Shown here in pieces: positions 7,045-16,299 of a stretch of DNA of 64,000 nt; within the stretch, counting starts at the first letter, position 1, and the number at the start of each line of letters is the position of its first letter. The stretch is from Teretinema sp942493045 (GTDB lineage Bacteria > Spirochaetota > Spirochaetia > Treponematales > Treponemataceae). The notes under the pieces were generated by a model, which saw only the letters and a list, made by a program, of their open reading frames with translations, did not search any database and was not told the origin of the DNA. The DNA is taken from NCBI GenBank assembly GCA_942493045.1, contig OW818665.1, positions 2,418,001 through 2,482,000 on the forward strand, given 5' to 3'. The position numbers and the translations under genes were made by a program.

Positions 7045-8580
7045 ATGCGCGTACTGACCGATATACAGCAGCGAATCCTCAAGGAAGAGTTTCCCGATAT
7101 TCACTTTGACAGTGACTCGGATATTGAACGTTATTTTGATTTCCGGCGCGCCGGCCGTCAAAACGATGCCCTGGCGATTTATAACAATCGCATTAAACGT
7201 AAATATCCTGATGACGGAATGCGCATGCGCCTGATGGGTTATTACCGCTCGCGCGACCCCCGCTACACACTGCTGCTGGCTGAAAATCTAGTGATGCTGG
7301 CCGATTCTCTGATCAGGCGAACCATCAATATTATAACCGTACTTACCAGAGAAATTGATTCCGTAAATATGCGGGACGCTTACCAGGTAATCAAACTGGC
7401 GGAAAGCCTGCTTTCGATTATTTCTCCGGACCGCTTTACGGCAATTGCCTTTACAGAAAAATACAGCCGCTATGCGGTCATGCTCGCTCACCGCGCTCCG
7501 CAGATGGAACGCACCGCCGAGCTAATCCGCCTCTATGTAACAGATACCCTGGAATCGTTGCAGGAGCTCAAGAAAGAACATGAGCAGCGTCGCCAGCGCA
7601 AGTTACGTTCTCAACAGCGCGCCACCAGCGCGCAGCCTACGTTTGATCTTTCACGGGTCGTTTTCAGCCCTGCGGATATCGATCGTATTCTGATTTCAAA
7701 TAAACTGGGACGTACAGAAGATCAGGTTATTGCCTATTGCCTGAAATACTGGAACAGGATAAATGACATCGCCTTTGAAAAAACTGTTTTCCTGTACAGC
7801 CGGAAAAATCATACTAAACACCATGATATTTTTCAGGCAATAAAAAACGGACGGATGCATAACTGGAAAGACGAAGAAATACTGAATGCCGTTCTGGCAA
7901 CCGTCGTAACTGGCTATTACTACAGTATTTCCGGAGACGTATATTTACAGCGCACCTGGGCGGCAATCCGCTCCACTGGCGCGGCGCCAGCCGTATTCAG
8001 CTCACCCATTTCAGAGCCCTCAAGAGTTGTCAGTCCAGAAGCAACCGGAACGAAACATCCGGGGAAATTGAAGATAAGCCATAAATCAGCGCGGATTAAA
8101 CATAAGAACGCGGCAGAAAAAACAACCGGCAAACAAACCGTTAAATCCATAACACCGAGCGCTGCATCCAAACGAACAGTTACTCCCTTTAGAAAAGAAA
8201 ACCCGCACAATGGAAACACGACCCCCATTCGTCTGCCCGCGTCGGCGGTCAAGCCCAACTCCATAGCCGATATTATCAGAAGCATGACCGGAAAAACCTA
8301 CACCGTTTACAAAGACCTGTTTTTTGAAACGGTCAGGCCGTCCATTCGCTCTACCCTTTCCACTGTTTCCCGCCGTAAAAGCTCGCTGTTCGACTCCAAA
8401 CAGAATTCGGCGGAAGAACTTATTTTTTCTTTTTTAGACACCCATTACGGAAATCCCTATCAGAACTGGACGGCCAGCGCGGAACGGAACAAGGTCAAAG
8501 AGCTTGGGTACGACTTGCACGCAATCGAACCGATTATCGATCATTGGCTGAAAAACAATAAACTGCGGGATGCGCAGTAA
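7045..8580 (+). CDS. Large hypothetical protein with basic linker
   Basis: I do not recognise this 511-aa protein. Residues about 1-180 are mostly helical and charged (DIERYFDFRRAGRQNDALAI, and a helical-repeat-like part), about 215-320 form a second helical part, and about 325-440 are a low-complexity, strongly basic Ser/Thr/Lys/Pro linker (HKSARIKHKNAAEKTTGK). A last small folded region (about 450-511) closes it. No membrane segment or signal peptide is present. The ATG follows an extended -10 (TGGTATAAA at 7030-7037) by 7 nt and a weak AAAGG; both initiation modes are possible. The basic linker could bind nucleic acid, but that is speculation. Confidence 0.7.
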   Translation: MRVLTDIQQRILKEEFPDIHFDSDSDIERYFDFRRAGRQNDALAIYNNRIKRKYPDDGMRMRLMGYYRSRDPRYTLLLAENLVMLADSLIRRTINIITVLTREIDSVNMRDAYQVIKLAESLLSIISPDRFTAIAFTEKYSRYAVMLAHRAPQMERTAELIRLYVTDTLESLQELKKEHEQRRQRKLRSQQRATSAQPTFDLSRVVFSPADIDRILISNKLGRTEDQVIAYCLKYWNRINDIAFEKTVFLYSRKNHTKHHDIFQAIKNGRMHNWKDEEILNAVLATVVTGYYYSISGDVYLQRTWAAIRSTGAAPAVFSSPISEPSRVVSPEATGTKHPGKLKISHKSARIKHKNAAEKTTGKQTVKSITPSAASKRTVTPFRKENPHNGNTTPIRLPASAVKPNSIADIIRSMTGKTYTVYKDLFFETVRPSIRSTLSTVSRRKSSLFDSKQNSAEELIFSFLDTHYGNPYQNWTASAERNKVKELGYDLHAIEPIIDHWLKNNKLRDAQ

Positions 8581-8595
8581 AAATTTCCGGTATTA

Positions 8596-9183
8596 CTAAA
8601 AAGAACTTCGCCCTCGAAAACTGCGGGTTAACGTCAGGCGGTCGGCATATTCAAGGTCCCCGCCGACCGGCAAACCGGAAGCCAAACGCGTCACCGAAAC
8701 TCCGCTCGGTTTCAGCAGACGCTGAATGTACAGAGCCGTGGTATCGCCCTCCACGGTTGGATTGGTCGCCAGAATAACCTCGCTAACGTCATTTTCCTGA
8801 ATCCGCTTTAATAACAATGAAAGCCGCAGCTGGTCCGGACCGATACCTTCCAGCGGAGAAATTACCCCGCCCAGAACATGAAACAAACCATTGAATTCTT
8901 TTACCGCCTCAATGGTTTGAACGTCCTGCGGATGTTCTACAACACAGATGGAATGTCGATCCCGTCCAGGATCAGAGCAAACCTGACAGTATTCTTCCTC
9001 TGTATACGAACCGCAGTCCGGGCAAGCATGAATCTTCTCGTGCAGCACTACCAGGTCACGGGCAATCCGCTGGCAAAGCGCAGGATCGCTCTTCAGCAGG
9101 AAATGGGCAATACGGGCCGCGCTTTTCTTGCCGAGCCCCGGCAGGCGGGAAAAACCTTCAATCACATCATCCAGAGCGTTCAT
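8596..9183 (-). CDS. recR: Recombination mediator RecR
   Basis: RecR works with RecO (and RecF) to load RecA on gapped DNA. The 195-aa sequence has the helix-hairpin-helix LPGLGKKSAARIAHFLL, a zinc finger (CPDCG...CQVC), and a Toprim domain (ICVVEHPQDVQTIE ... EVILATNPTVEGDTTALYI). Length is normal. It is the third gene of a dnaX-ybaB-recR operon, a conserved arrangement in bacteria, and starts 5 bp after the ybaB stop. Confidence 0.96.
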   Translation of the reverse strand: MNALDDVIEGFSRLPGLGKKSAARIAHFLLKSDPALCQRIARDLVVLHEKIHACPDCGSYTEEEYCQVCSDPGRDRHSICVVEHPQDVQTIEAVKEFNGLFHVLGGVISPLEGIGPDQLRLSLLLKRIQENDVSEVILATNPTVEGDTTALYIQRLLKPSGVSVTRLASGLPVGGDLEYADRLTLTRSFRGRSSF

Positions 9184-9187
9184 GGCT

Positions 9188-9496
9188 TCACATCATCCCG
9201 GGAAGCTGCATGCCGCCGGCTAAAGGTCCCAAGCGTGTTTTTAGTATCTCGCGCATTTTTTGATTGGCGTCCGCGTGCGCCGCTACAATCAAATCCTGCA
9301 GCATCGGAATATCACGGGGATCTACCGCTATCGGATTAAGAAGCACCGACAGCAGCTCAAATTGACCATTAAGAGTTACGCTGACTATACCTCCGCCGGA
9401 AGAACCGGTAACCGTTGTATCGGCGAGCTCGTCCTGAATCTTCGAGAACTGCTCCTGAAGGGATTTCGCGTTTTTTAAAATGTCGAAGGGATTCAT
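9188..9496 (-). CDS. YbaB/EbfC-family nucleoid-associated protein
   Basis: This 102-aa protein belongs to the YbaB/EbfC family of small dimeric DNA-binding proteins; EbfC of Borrelia binds DNA and compacts the nucleoid. The sequence MNPFDILKNAKSLQEQFSKIQDEL, a central GGIVSVTLNGQFELLSV strand region and the LQDLIVAAHADANQKM helix fit. It overlaps dnaX by 4 bp and precedes recR, the usual context. Confidence 0.93.
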   Translation of the reverse strand: MNPFDILKNAKSLQEQFSKIQDELADTTVTGSSGGGIVSVTLNGQFELLSVLLNPIAVDPRDIPMLQDLIVAAHADANQKMREILKTRLGPLAGGMQLPGMM

Positions 9497-11382
9497 TTTG
9501 ACTCCTCGGAAACGATTGAACCTTTAAATATGTTGCGAACTATTTCAACCTCGGCTGGAATCAGTTTTTTACCTTCCACCCGGTCTGTGTCGGCGCGCAG
9601 GGTGTCAAGTTCCACCGTCAAACCGAGGGAACGACCGGCAAACCTGCTCAGAGCGCTGGAAATTTCATTACGTTCCTGCTCCAGGAAATTATGCACAAAC
9701 GGTTTATCCACAATTATGCGGACAGAACCGTTTATTTCTTCCCAGCTGCGGCTCTGCGCCAGACTGGTCGCCACCATATTCTTGGTTTTCTGAAAATGGC
9801 AAACCAGGGTATTCTGCAAATCAGCGAATGCGACAATACCTGCGGTTCCGCTATTACCGCCGGAAAAAGCAATAGTCGGCTCCGGTTCACTAGGCGCGAA
9901 GGCCGGAACAGGCGCAACAGAAGCCGCGCCATTTTCTTCAGCGGTTATTCCATCACCCTTAAGCGCGTCGCCACCGGCCGTTAAAGCCGATTGCGCATCG
10001 GCTCCCGGCTGGGCATCGGAAATCGGTTTTACGGGGCCGGCAGAGCCTTCCCATCGCTTACGCAGCGCGCCGAAAGGATCCTGAAGGGCTCCTGAATTCT
10101 CTGAAATTTCGCCGCGGACTCCGGCCGGTTCCGTTTCAGGAACAGCAGAATCCGCCGCGCTAAAAGGGCCGCTAACCCTCGCCGTAATTTCCGGGCGCGC
10201 GAGCTTTTGTCCTGAATCCGCTGCCGACACCGCCGCTCCCCTGGTCAATAAAGTCCGGGCTTGTTCGAGCGCTACTTTCATTTCAATCGGGGAAACCCAG
10301 TCGGAAAGCCAGGCCAGCCGGGAGACGGCCAGTTCAAGTTCATAGCGCGGATCTATTGAAAACCGGATATCCCGATACAATTGAAGCAACATGCTGACAG
10401 AGCGCTCAATATGCAGAGCACTCCAGCGCTCCAACACAACAGCCGAGAACCGCTCCGGAGACTGCCCCAGCAGAGCTTCCTTCGTTATACCGTTGGCTAT
10501 TAACAGCAGATTGCGGAAATACTCGGTCAGATCGACAATAAACTGCTCAACAGAAACACCGCCGGAAAGCACCTCGTCCAGAATCAACAGGGCTTCCCGG
10601 GACTGTTTGCCGGCGCAGGCTTCCGCCAAACGATTAATACTTTCCACCCCGACCAGACCCAACTTGGTACGAATCTTATCCCAGGTAATATGACCGTCTG
10701 AAAAAGCGGCGATCTGGTCGAATAAGGTATAGGCATCGCGCACACTGCCGGTCGCTTCGCGGGCGATCCAAAACAGGGCTTCACGATCGGCTTGCATACC
10801 CGACTCCGCCGCGGCTTCACCAAGCACCTCAGCGAGCTGTTCGACCGATACCAACCGGAAGTTGAACTGTTGACAACGGCTTTTGATGGTCGCGGGTACC
10901 TTATGAATCTCGGTGGTGGCAAAAATGAATATCACATAAGGCGGCGGCTCTTCAATTGTTTTTAACAACGCGTTAAAGGCGCTGGTAGAAAGCATATGCA
11001 CTTCGTCGATTATATAAATCTTGTAGCGTAACGCATTCGGTGGAAACTGTACCTCATCCTTAATTTGACGCACGTCATTTACGCTGGTATTGGAGGCTCC
11101 GTCAATTTCGATCACGTCCAAACTTGAGCCGCGGGTAATTTCCTGACAGGCAAAGCATTCTCCGCAGGGTGTTGCCGACAAACCCTGCTGGCAATTCAGG
11201 GCTCTGGCTAAAATTCTGGCTGAACTGGTCTTTCCGCAACCCCGGGGGCCGGAAAACAGATAGGCGTGGGCAATCTTACCGGCCGCTATGGATTTTTGCA
11301 GAGTCGCTACTACAAACTCCTGGCCTACCAGATCTTCGAATCGACGGGGACGACGTCTTGTCGCGGTTACTTCATATGCCAT
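9493..11382 (-). CDS. dnaX: DNA polymerase III subunit gamma/tau
   Basis: DnaX is the AAA+ motor of the clamp loader. The 629-aa protein shows Walker A GPRGCGKTSSARILARALNC, zinc-binding Cys residues (CGECFACQEI), Walker B IIDEVHMLS, and sensor 1 FIFATTEIHKVP; domain III follows (to about residue 360). A Pro/Ala/Glu-rich linker (about 375-510) leads to a C-terminal tau-type domain (about 515-629). TTTCCA, a 16-bp spacer and TATTCT end 8 nt before the ATG with no Shine-Dalgarno, so the mRNA may be leaderless. First gene of the dnaX-ybaB-recR operon. Confidence 0.97.
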   Translation of the reverse strand: MAYEVTATRRRPRRFEDLVGQEFVVATLQKSIAAGKIAHAYLFSGPRGCGKTSSARILARALNCQQGLSATPCGECFACQEITRGSSLDVIEIDGASNTSVNDVRQIKDEVQFPPNALRYKIYIIDEVHMLSTSAFNALLKTIEEPPPYVIFIFATTEIHKVPATIKSRCQQFNFRLVSVEQLAEVLGEAAAESGMQADREALFWIAREATGSVRDAYTLFDQIAAFSDGHITWDKIRTKLGLVGVESINRLAEACAGKQSREALLILDEVLSGGVSVEQFIVDLTEYFRNLLLIANGITKEALLGQSPERFSAVVLERWSALHIERSVSMLLQLYRDIRFSIDPRYELELAVSRLAWLSDWVSPIEMKVALEQARTLLTRGAAVSAADSGQKLARPEITARVSGPFSAADSAVPETEPAGVRGEISENSGALQDPFGALRKRWEGSAGPVKPISDAQPGADAQSALTAGGDALKGDGITAEENGAASVAPVPAFAPSEPEPTIAFSGGNSGTAGIVAFADLQNTLVCHFQKTKNMVATSLAQSRSWEEINGSVRIIVDKPFVHNFLEQERNEISSALSRFAGRSLGLTVELDTLRADTDRVEGKKLIPAEVEIVRNIFKGSIVSEESK

Positions 11383-11436
11383 ATTGGCTCAGAATAGCAC
11401 AGAAAACCGCTCTGGAAAAGCCGTTTTGGGGGGCGG

Positions 11437-12183
11437 TTATTGTACAAAACAGGAAATCAGGTATTCTTTTCCCTGCAAAGCCGGTATGGAATCTTCACGA
11501 CGGAAAGTCATCTTCTTTCCTAAAGCCAGGGCGGACACAGATAGCTGCGAGATAGCTATCCCCAGATCGATATACTTCCAGCTTTCCAGCGCGTCCAGCA
11601 GGCCGGAACCATGCACGGTAAAAGCCCGGCAATGATTCTCTCCACCCGTAAAATACCAGGGCTGCTTATTCATCGCCGAAGGCGCCAGTCTAGCCGACTG
11701 TATTAATTCGGGCATCACTCCCGGAGTGCAGATATCCTCCAGTTTCCGGCGCTTGAATTCCGAAGCGCTGTTTCGACGCGCGCTTTCGGCAGGAATACCA
11801 AAGGCCAGCATTATCAAAAAAGGCAGGGCCGAACGGTCCTGGGCCTCTCTGGTCAGCTTGGTCATACCCAGCCAGCAGGAACCGAACCCGGACACCGAAA
11901 AATATAAATCAGCCTGCTGAAGCATAAAACCGGCGTTCAATTCAGCGTCCACACCCTCGGGCGTAAACAGAGCCAGATAATGCGGGGCGGAAACGGAAAC
12001 AATCCCAATTGTCTCCTGCCGGGATACCACCTTAAATTCTACCGGGATATCAGGGAAAAGAGGGGTTAACTGCGATAGAAACTTTTGCAGCTCCGTTAGC
12101 TGCAGCGCAGACAACGGCGTCGAAAGGTATTTGCGAACGGATTTACGGGTACTTATGGCGTCATGCAGCCTGATGTTATGCAT
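11437..12183 (-). CDS. Nitroreductase-family protein
   Basis: The 248-aa protein belongs to the FMN-binding nitroreductase fold, of the longer TM1586-like kind: AISTRKSVRKYLSTPL at the N terminus and SARLAPSAMNKQPWYF later, which is a typical nitroreductase FMN-contact motif, plus a C-terminal WKYIDLGIAISQLSVSALALG helix. Substrate is unknown. The longer reading frame starts at 12213, but AAGGAG lies 7 nt before ATG 12183, which I take as the start. The neighbours dnaX and the next gene give no functional hint. Confidence 0.82.
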   Translation of the reverse strand: MHNIRLHDAISTRKSVRKYLSTPLSALQLTELQKFLSQLTPLFPDIPVEFKVVSRQETIGIVSVSAPHYLALFTPEGVDAELNAGFMLQQADLYFSVSGFGSCWLGMTKLTREAQDRSALPFLIMLAFGIPAESARRNSASEFKRRKLEDICTPGVMPELIQSARLAPSAMNKQPWYFTGGENHCRAFTVHGSGLLDALESWKYIDLGIAISQLSVSALALGKKMTFRREDSIPALQGKEYLISCFVQ

Positions 12184-12240
12184 ACCTGAACTCCTTGACC
12201 TGTAATATACCAAGAAAAAAGCCGGGCGGGCGATTTTGTT

Positions 12241-12645
12241 TTACCGGGTATCAGAGGAGATCAGCACAAAGTCTTTCAGCGGTCCGTTACTCAAACGCAG
12301 CGAATTCATAACCGCGTCCAGCACTTCAGAATCATAAAACGTAAACATCCGGTCTGACCCATACTCCAGGTACAGGGTGCGGGTTCGCAAGTCATATCCA
12401 TAATAAAAGGCGCCGCCGCTGGTTTCAGCTTCCTCAAGATCATTCTTTAAACGCGCATGACTGGTACTGTATGGACCGATAATCGCTTCAAGGTACTTCG
12501 GGCCGCGGACAAGAATGCCTCGCCCCCACCGGAAGTCGAAGGGGTACATGGACTGATGGCTGTCACCGTAGTTGGTGTCGGTCACCACAGAGGCAAATCC
12601 GATTTTAATCCGGGCTATTTTTAACCGGCCATCCTTATGATTCAT
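12241..12645 (-). CDS. Hypothetical protein, 134 aa
   Basis: Unrecognised small soluble protein. It is rich in aromatic and charged residues (YPFDFRWGRGILVRGPKYLEAIIGPYSTSH; YYGYDLRTRTLYLEYGSDRMF), looks like a mixed alpha/beta fold, and has no signal peptide or membrane segment. An extended -10 (TGATACAAT on the minus strand, ending 5 nt before the ATG) and no Shine-Dalgarno suggest a leaderless start. It lies just downstream of the terminator of the PPC-domain gene. Confidence 0.65.
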   Translation of the reverse strand: MNHKDGRLKIARIKIGFASVVTDTNYGDSHQSMYPFDFRWGRGILVRGPKYLEAIIGPYSTSHARLKNDLEEAETSGGAFYYGYDLRTRTLYLEYGSDRMFTFYDSEVLDAVMNSLRLSNGPLKDFVLISSDTR

Positions 12646-12668
12646 ACTTTATTGTATCATGATCCGGC

Positions 12669-12707
12669 AAAAAAAAGGCCGCAAAAACCACGAGGGTCTT
12701 TGCGGCC
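12669..12707 (-). terminator. Intrinsic terminator of the PPC-domain gene
   Basis: On the minus strand GGCCGCAAA (RC of 12699-12707) pairs with TTTGCGGCC (RC of 12677-12685), followed by eight T residues. Confidence 0.9.
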
Positions 12708-12739
12708 ACTAAACATTACCGGTGCTTTACGTGTCTTTT

Positions 12740-14284
12740 TTACAGGCCTTTGACGCTCAGTTCGTAGCGACCATCGCCGGGGACTTCGGAGTCGATCTGA
12801 CGAATACGAATGTAGTAGGTGCCGACACTCAGGAATACTTCGAGATTGGCGTCATAATCCTCACCGCCGTCGTCATCAGTTCCAACCTCAGCTTCGCGCA
12901 TGTCGTATACCTCAATTACGGTATCCAGACCACTGCGAGTTGCGGCCCGGCTGGAAATGGCATAGCGGCCCTCCCGGGTAACATTCAATACGGCCCAATC
13001 CACATCTTCAGAGGTATTAAAATTACGCTGCTGGGCCACACCGCCGATGGTAATGGGCTTAGCCTGAACACGACTGTCATCGGGTTCATACTGATCGGCC
13101 GGGCTGACCGGCAAAAGGCCTGCCTGAATCGAATAAATTCCGGTAGACTCGTCATAATCGGTTACCCGCGCGAAGTAATCGCCCGCGGACATCATGCGCC
13201 GGATGCGGGCATTGCTGTCCTCTCCGCCGTCATCATCTTCGGCCAGTTGATTCCCACGGTTGTCATACAGTTCCATCTTGGTATCTTTGGAACCGCTGGT
13301 AAAAATCTGCAGATAACCGCCGCCGGCGGGGATAGTCACCCGATACCAGTCTTCATCGGAACCGGTACTGAAGCTGGTGCGCACCGGAGCGGAATCAAGC
13401 TGCAATCGGGTAGCCTGCTCCCGGGTATTATTCGGTTCATTGTCCTGCATCTGTTCAATGAGGGCGGAAATTGAATAAGAGCCGGTTTCACCGTCATAAC
13501 CGCTTACATTGACCAGGTAGCGGCCGCCGACCTGCGCCATAAAAGAACAACTGGCATTACTATCAATTCCGGAATCATCATCCTCGGCCAGAGTTGTGGA
13601 GGTAGACCCCTGATACACAACAATCTTGGTATCCATTGAGCCTTCAGTCGCCACAGTCACCAGACCCGCGCCGGAAGCGGTAATCTGAAACCAGTCTTCA
13701 TCACCCTGATGCAGGGTCCTCGCTACCGCTGCCGAACCAATCGCCAGAGGCACAGGAGCGGTTTGGCTGTCATTCTCGTAACCATCACGGCGCACGCCGC
13801 CTGTTTCTACCTGGGTTACCATCATTTCCGCGAGGAAGGGGCTGCTGGCGAAATCAGTCTGCTTGCTCCACACTATGGACGCGTCAGCGCTTTTTACAAC
13901 CTTGGTATAAATACGCACGGTATTGGCGATCTTCATGATCTCACCCTGCACCGTATACATGGCCGCGGGAGAAGCATTAAGCGGTGTCATCGTGTAATTC
14001 CGGCCGGCCATTTCGGTCAGTGTCGCCGAAATATTCTGAGCCCACAGGGTGCCGAGGTCGGACATCCCGCCATCCAACACAAACTGGCCGACGGTTACCC
14101 GGGGAGCCTCATTTCCGCTGCGCAGAGCGGTCAGGGCCCGCGACAAGTCAGTAGCCACGGAGCGCGTCGCGGCGTCAATATCGGTCAAAGAAGTTCCGGT
14201 ATTACTTTGCGCGAACAGGCCAATTCCGGCACTCACCACCGTGAATACCAGAACCAAAAAAACGATTTTACGGTTAAATTTCAT
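12740..14284 (-). CDS. Secreted protein with three PPC (pre-peptidase C-terminal) domains
   Basis: The 514-aa protein has a signal peptide (MKFNRKIVFLVLVFTVVSAG, cleavage probably after GLFAQ). Residues about 30-165 form a domain resembling curli-assembly or lipoprotein-type FlgT/CsgG-like folds only loosely. Then three PPC beta-sandwich repeats follow, each with a D-x-DW core (GDEDWFQI, SDEDWYRV, EDVDWAVL) and an acidic DDD(S/G)G(I/E)DxNA calcium-like loop. PPC domains usually sit beside proteases, but no peptidase is present here. AGGAG precedes ATG 14284. Likely exported to the periplasm or surface; function unknown. Confidence 0.8.
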   Translation of the reverse strand: MKFNRKIVFLVLVFTVVSAGIGLFAQSNTGTSLTDIDAATRSVATDLSRALTALRSGNEAPRVTVGQFVLDGGMSDLGTLWAQNISATLTEMAGRNYTMTPLNASPAAMYTVQGEIMKIANTVRIYTKVVKSADASIVWSKQTDFASSPFLAEMMVTQVETGGVRRDGYENDSQTAPVPLAIGSAAVARTLHQGDEDWFQITASGAGLVTVATEGSMDTKIVVYQGSTSTTLAEDDDSGIDSNASCSFMAQVGGRYLVNVSGYDGETGSYSISALIEQMQDNEPNNTREQATRLQLDSAPVRTSFSTGSDEDWYRVTIPAGGGYLQIFTSGSKDTKMELYDNRGNQLAEDDDGGEDSNARIRRMMSAGDYFARVTDYDESTGIYSIQAGLLPVSPADQYEPDDSRVQAKPITIGGVAQQRNFNTSEDVDWAVLNVTREGRYAISSRAATRSGLDTVIEVYDMREAEVGTDDDGGEDYDANLEVFLSVGTYYIRIRQIDSEVPGDGRYELSVKGL

Positions 14285-14361
14285 AAGATTTCTCCTAAAC
14301 ACTAGCTGAAATGATAACACACCGGACCTGTGATTTCCAGTAGAAACGCATAAACCATTAC

Positions 14362-16257
14362 TTACTTCATAAACTCCAGGACAAACCGTGTACCATTTAC
14401 CCGTTCTATGCGTATGGTTCCGCCAATCTGCTGCGCCAGGCCTTTCACCAGAACCAAGCCGAATCCGGTAGAATTTTCAAAGGTCACCGATTCAGGAAGG
14501 CCGTTTCCATCGTCAGCCAGAGTTAGTTTAACCAACGGTCCAGTTTCTTCAGCTTCAATAAGAATATGTCCAGAATCTTTGCCCGTGAAGGCGTATTTCA
14601 TGATGTTACTCATCAATTCATTAATGATTATCCCCAGCGGCTGTAGAATTTTTGAAGAGAGCGTAAAATCGTCGATGCGTTTATCAATGGTAATATTTTT
14701 AACGTTTGGAAAGTTCTTTACTATTTCATCGATCAGCGCCGGTAAATAATCCTGAACTGAAAGTTCGGTCGAAGCAACGGCTCTATATAATTTATCATAT
14801 AAATGCTGCATGGATTTCACGCGATTCGCCGCGACTTCCAGAGCGTTAACCGCGACGGAATCCTTCAGCGTCCCGGCTTGCAGAAGCAACAGTCCATATA
14901 TCGTATTCATGTTATTTTTTATGCGATGATGGACTTCTTTAAGGATCAGCTCCTTTTCCGCGAGCAAAGCCTTAATCTCATCACTCGCGTTTTTCTGAGT
15001 GGTAATATCATGATAGTTACCTAAAAGACCCTGTACATCCGGGTCTTCGTAAAGATTTGTTGCTGTTATTTCTATCCATTTAAAAGTGCCATCCTTACAG
15101 CGGTAACGGCACTGCGTGGTTTCGGAAATATCCGGCTTTTGAATTAAAGCGTTAATAATTTTCTGAATTTGCGGCAAATCTTCCGGATGTATATTGGCAA
15201 TTGAACTTTCGCCGACAAGATCTTCGGGGGTCCAGCCAAAAAGCTTTTCAATATTCGGGCTCTTATAGGTTACTAATCCGTCTTTATCGACAATCACGAT
15301 CACATCACTGGTACTTTTCAGAATTTTAGTCATTCTTGAATCATGTCTGCGCAAAATCACATGCGATGTTTCCAATTCTTCTTTTTTCAGACGAATTTCC
15401 TCGTACGCCGAGCGGAGTTCCTCAAGAGAGGATTCCAAATGCTTGTGCAACGCGGCGTTCCCCTCACTTTTTTTCTGAAGATCTTCTTCGGCCTGTTTTT
15501 GCACAGTAACATCCTGAGAGATTACCTGAACGCCTAAGAGCGTGCCCTGAATATCAGTGATTCTTACGAAGGTATTAAGATAGTACAGATTCCCCGTCGA
15601 CAGCGGAATGACATCATGGTACACAATCGGGCTGTTGGACAACGCGGCCTTTCTAATCCGGTTAGCATACATTTCGGCCTCGGTATCGGGAAATATCTCA
15701 GAGACGGATTTCCCGACAAAATCCTCGGGCACGCCCTGTCTGTTTTTCGCGGCCAGTTTATTATAAAACAACACCTTTCCCTCAAGAGAATAGTACCCAA
15801 TGGCTATGCCGGCATTCTCATGCAACAGCCTGTACCGTTCCTCATTTTCATGAAGTATCGCTTCCTTCTTTTGTTCGCTTTTTTTGGCGTCAAACAATTT
15901 TAAAGCCATTTTGATTAACGCGTCCAAAACGGTAACCGGTGAATCTTTAACGGCATAGCCGTATGACGCGATTTTGGCGGTTTTCTCTACCACTTCAGGC
16001 TCAGTATGTGAAGAAAGAAAAATAATGGGGATATCATGAAGCTCTAAAATCCGCTCTGCTGTTTGAGTACCATCAAGTCCTTCGCCGAGATCGATATCCA
16101 TCAGAACAAGATCAATTCCCGGAAATTGATTCAAGTACTCAACTGCTTTTTCTCCTGTCGACACGGACGTGACCAGATAGCCATATTCTCCAAGCGACTT
16201 TTTATTAATCATCGCGGTAATCATTTCATCTTCGACGAGCAGAAGGGATCGTTTCAC
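14362..16257 (-). CDS. Hybrid sensor histidine kinase: receiver-PAS-PAS-HisKA_2
   Basis: The order is: receiver domain (about 4-120; LLLVEDE acidic pair, phospho-acceptor Asp in LVLMDIDLG, conserved SSH and Lys in AVKDSP), PAS 1 (about 130-255), a coiled coil (about 260-300), PAS 2 (about 310-425) and a HisKA_2 kinase core. The His is in EVHHRIKNNMNTIYGLLLLQ and the ATPase boxes are INELMSNIMKYAF and DDGNGLPE...GFGLVLVKGLA. A receiver at the N terminus means it takes phosphate from, or is tuned by, another kinase. AAGGAG lies 6 nt before GTG 16257. The ligand and output partner are unknown. Confidence 0.92.
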   Translation of the reverse strand: MKRSLLLVEDEMITAMINKKSLGEYGYLVTSVSTGEKAVEYLNQFPGIDLVLMDIDLGEGLDGTQTAERILELHDIPIIFLSSHTEPEVVEKTAKIASYGYAVKDSPVTVLDALIKMALKLFDAKKSEQKKEAILHENEERYRLLHENAGIAIGYYSLEGKVLFYNKLAAKNRQGVPEDFVGKSVSEIFPDTEAEMYANRIRKAALSNSPIVYHDVIPLSTGNLYYLNTFVRITDIQGTLLGVQVISQDVTVQKQAEEDLQKKSEGNAALHKHLESSLEELRSAYEEIRLKKEELETSHVILRRHDSRMTKILKSTSDVIVIVDKDGLVTYKSPNIEKLFGWTPEDLVGESSIANIHPEDLPQIQKIINALIQKPDISETTQCRYRCKDGTFKWIEITATNLYEDPDVQGLLGNYHDITTQKNASDEIKALLAEKELILKEVHHRIKNNMNTIYGLLLLQAGTLKDSVAVNALEVAANRVKSMQHLYDKLYRAVASTELSVQDYLPALIDEIVKNFPNVKNITIDKRIDDFTLSSKILQPLGIIINELMSNIMKYAFTGKDSGHILIEAEETGPLVKLTLADDGNGLPESVTFENSTGFGLVLVKGLAQQIGGTIRIERVNGTRFVLEFMK

Positions 16258-16299
16258 CAAGTTCTCCTTACTTTGTTACTTCAACAATTGTAAGTTATT

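Noticed and set aside
9565..9570. A-run in dnaX as a programmed frameshift site
   Set aside because: It lies close to the C terminus (G-K-K-L), far from where a gamma form would be made, and no stimulating stem or upstream Shine-Dalgarno-like sequence is evident.
12740..14284. Secreted peptidase because of the PPC domains
   Set aside because: No peptidase domain is present; only the accessory domains are seen.
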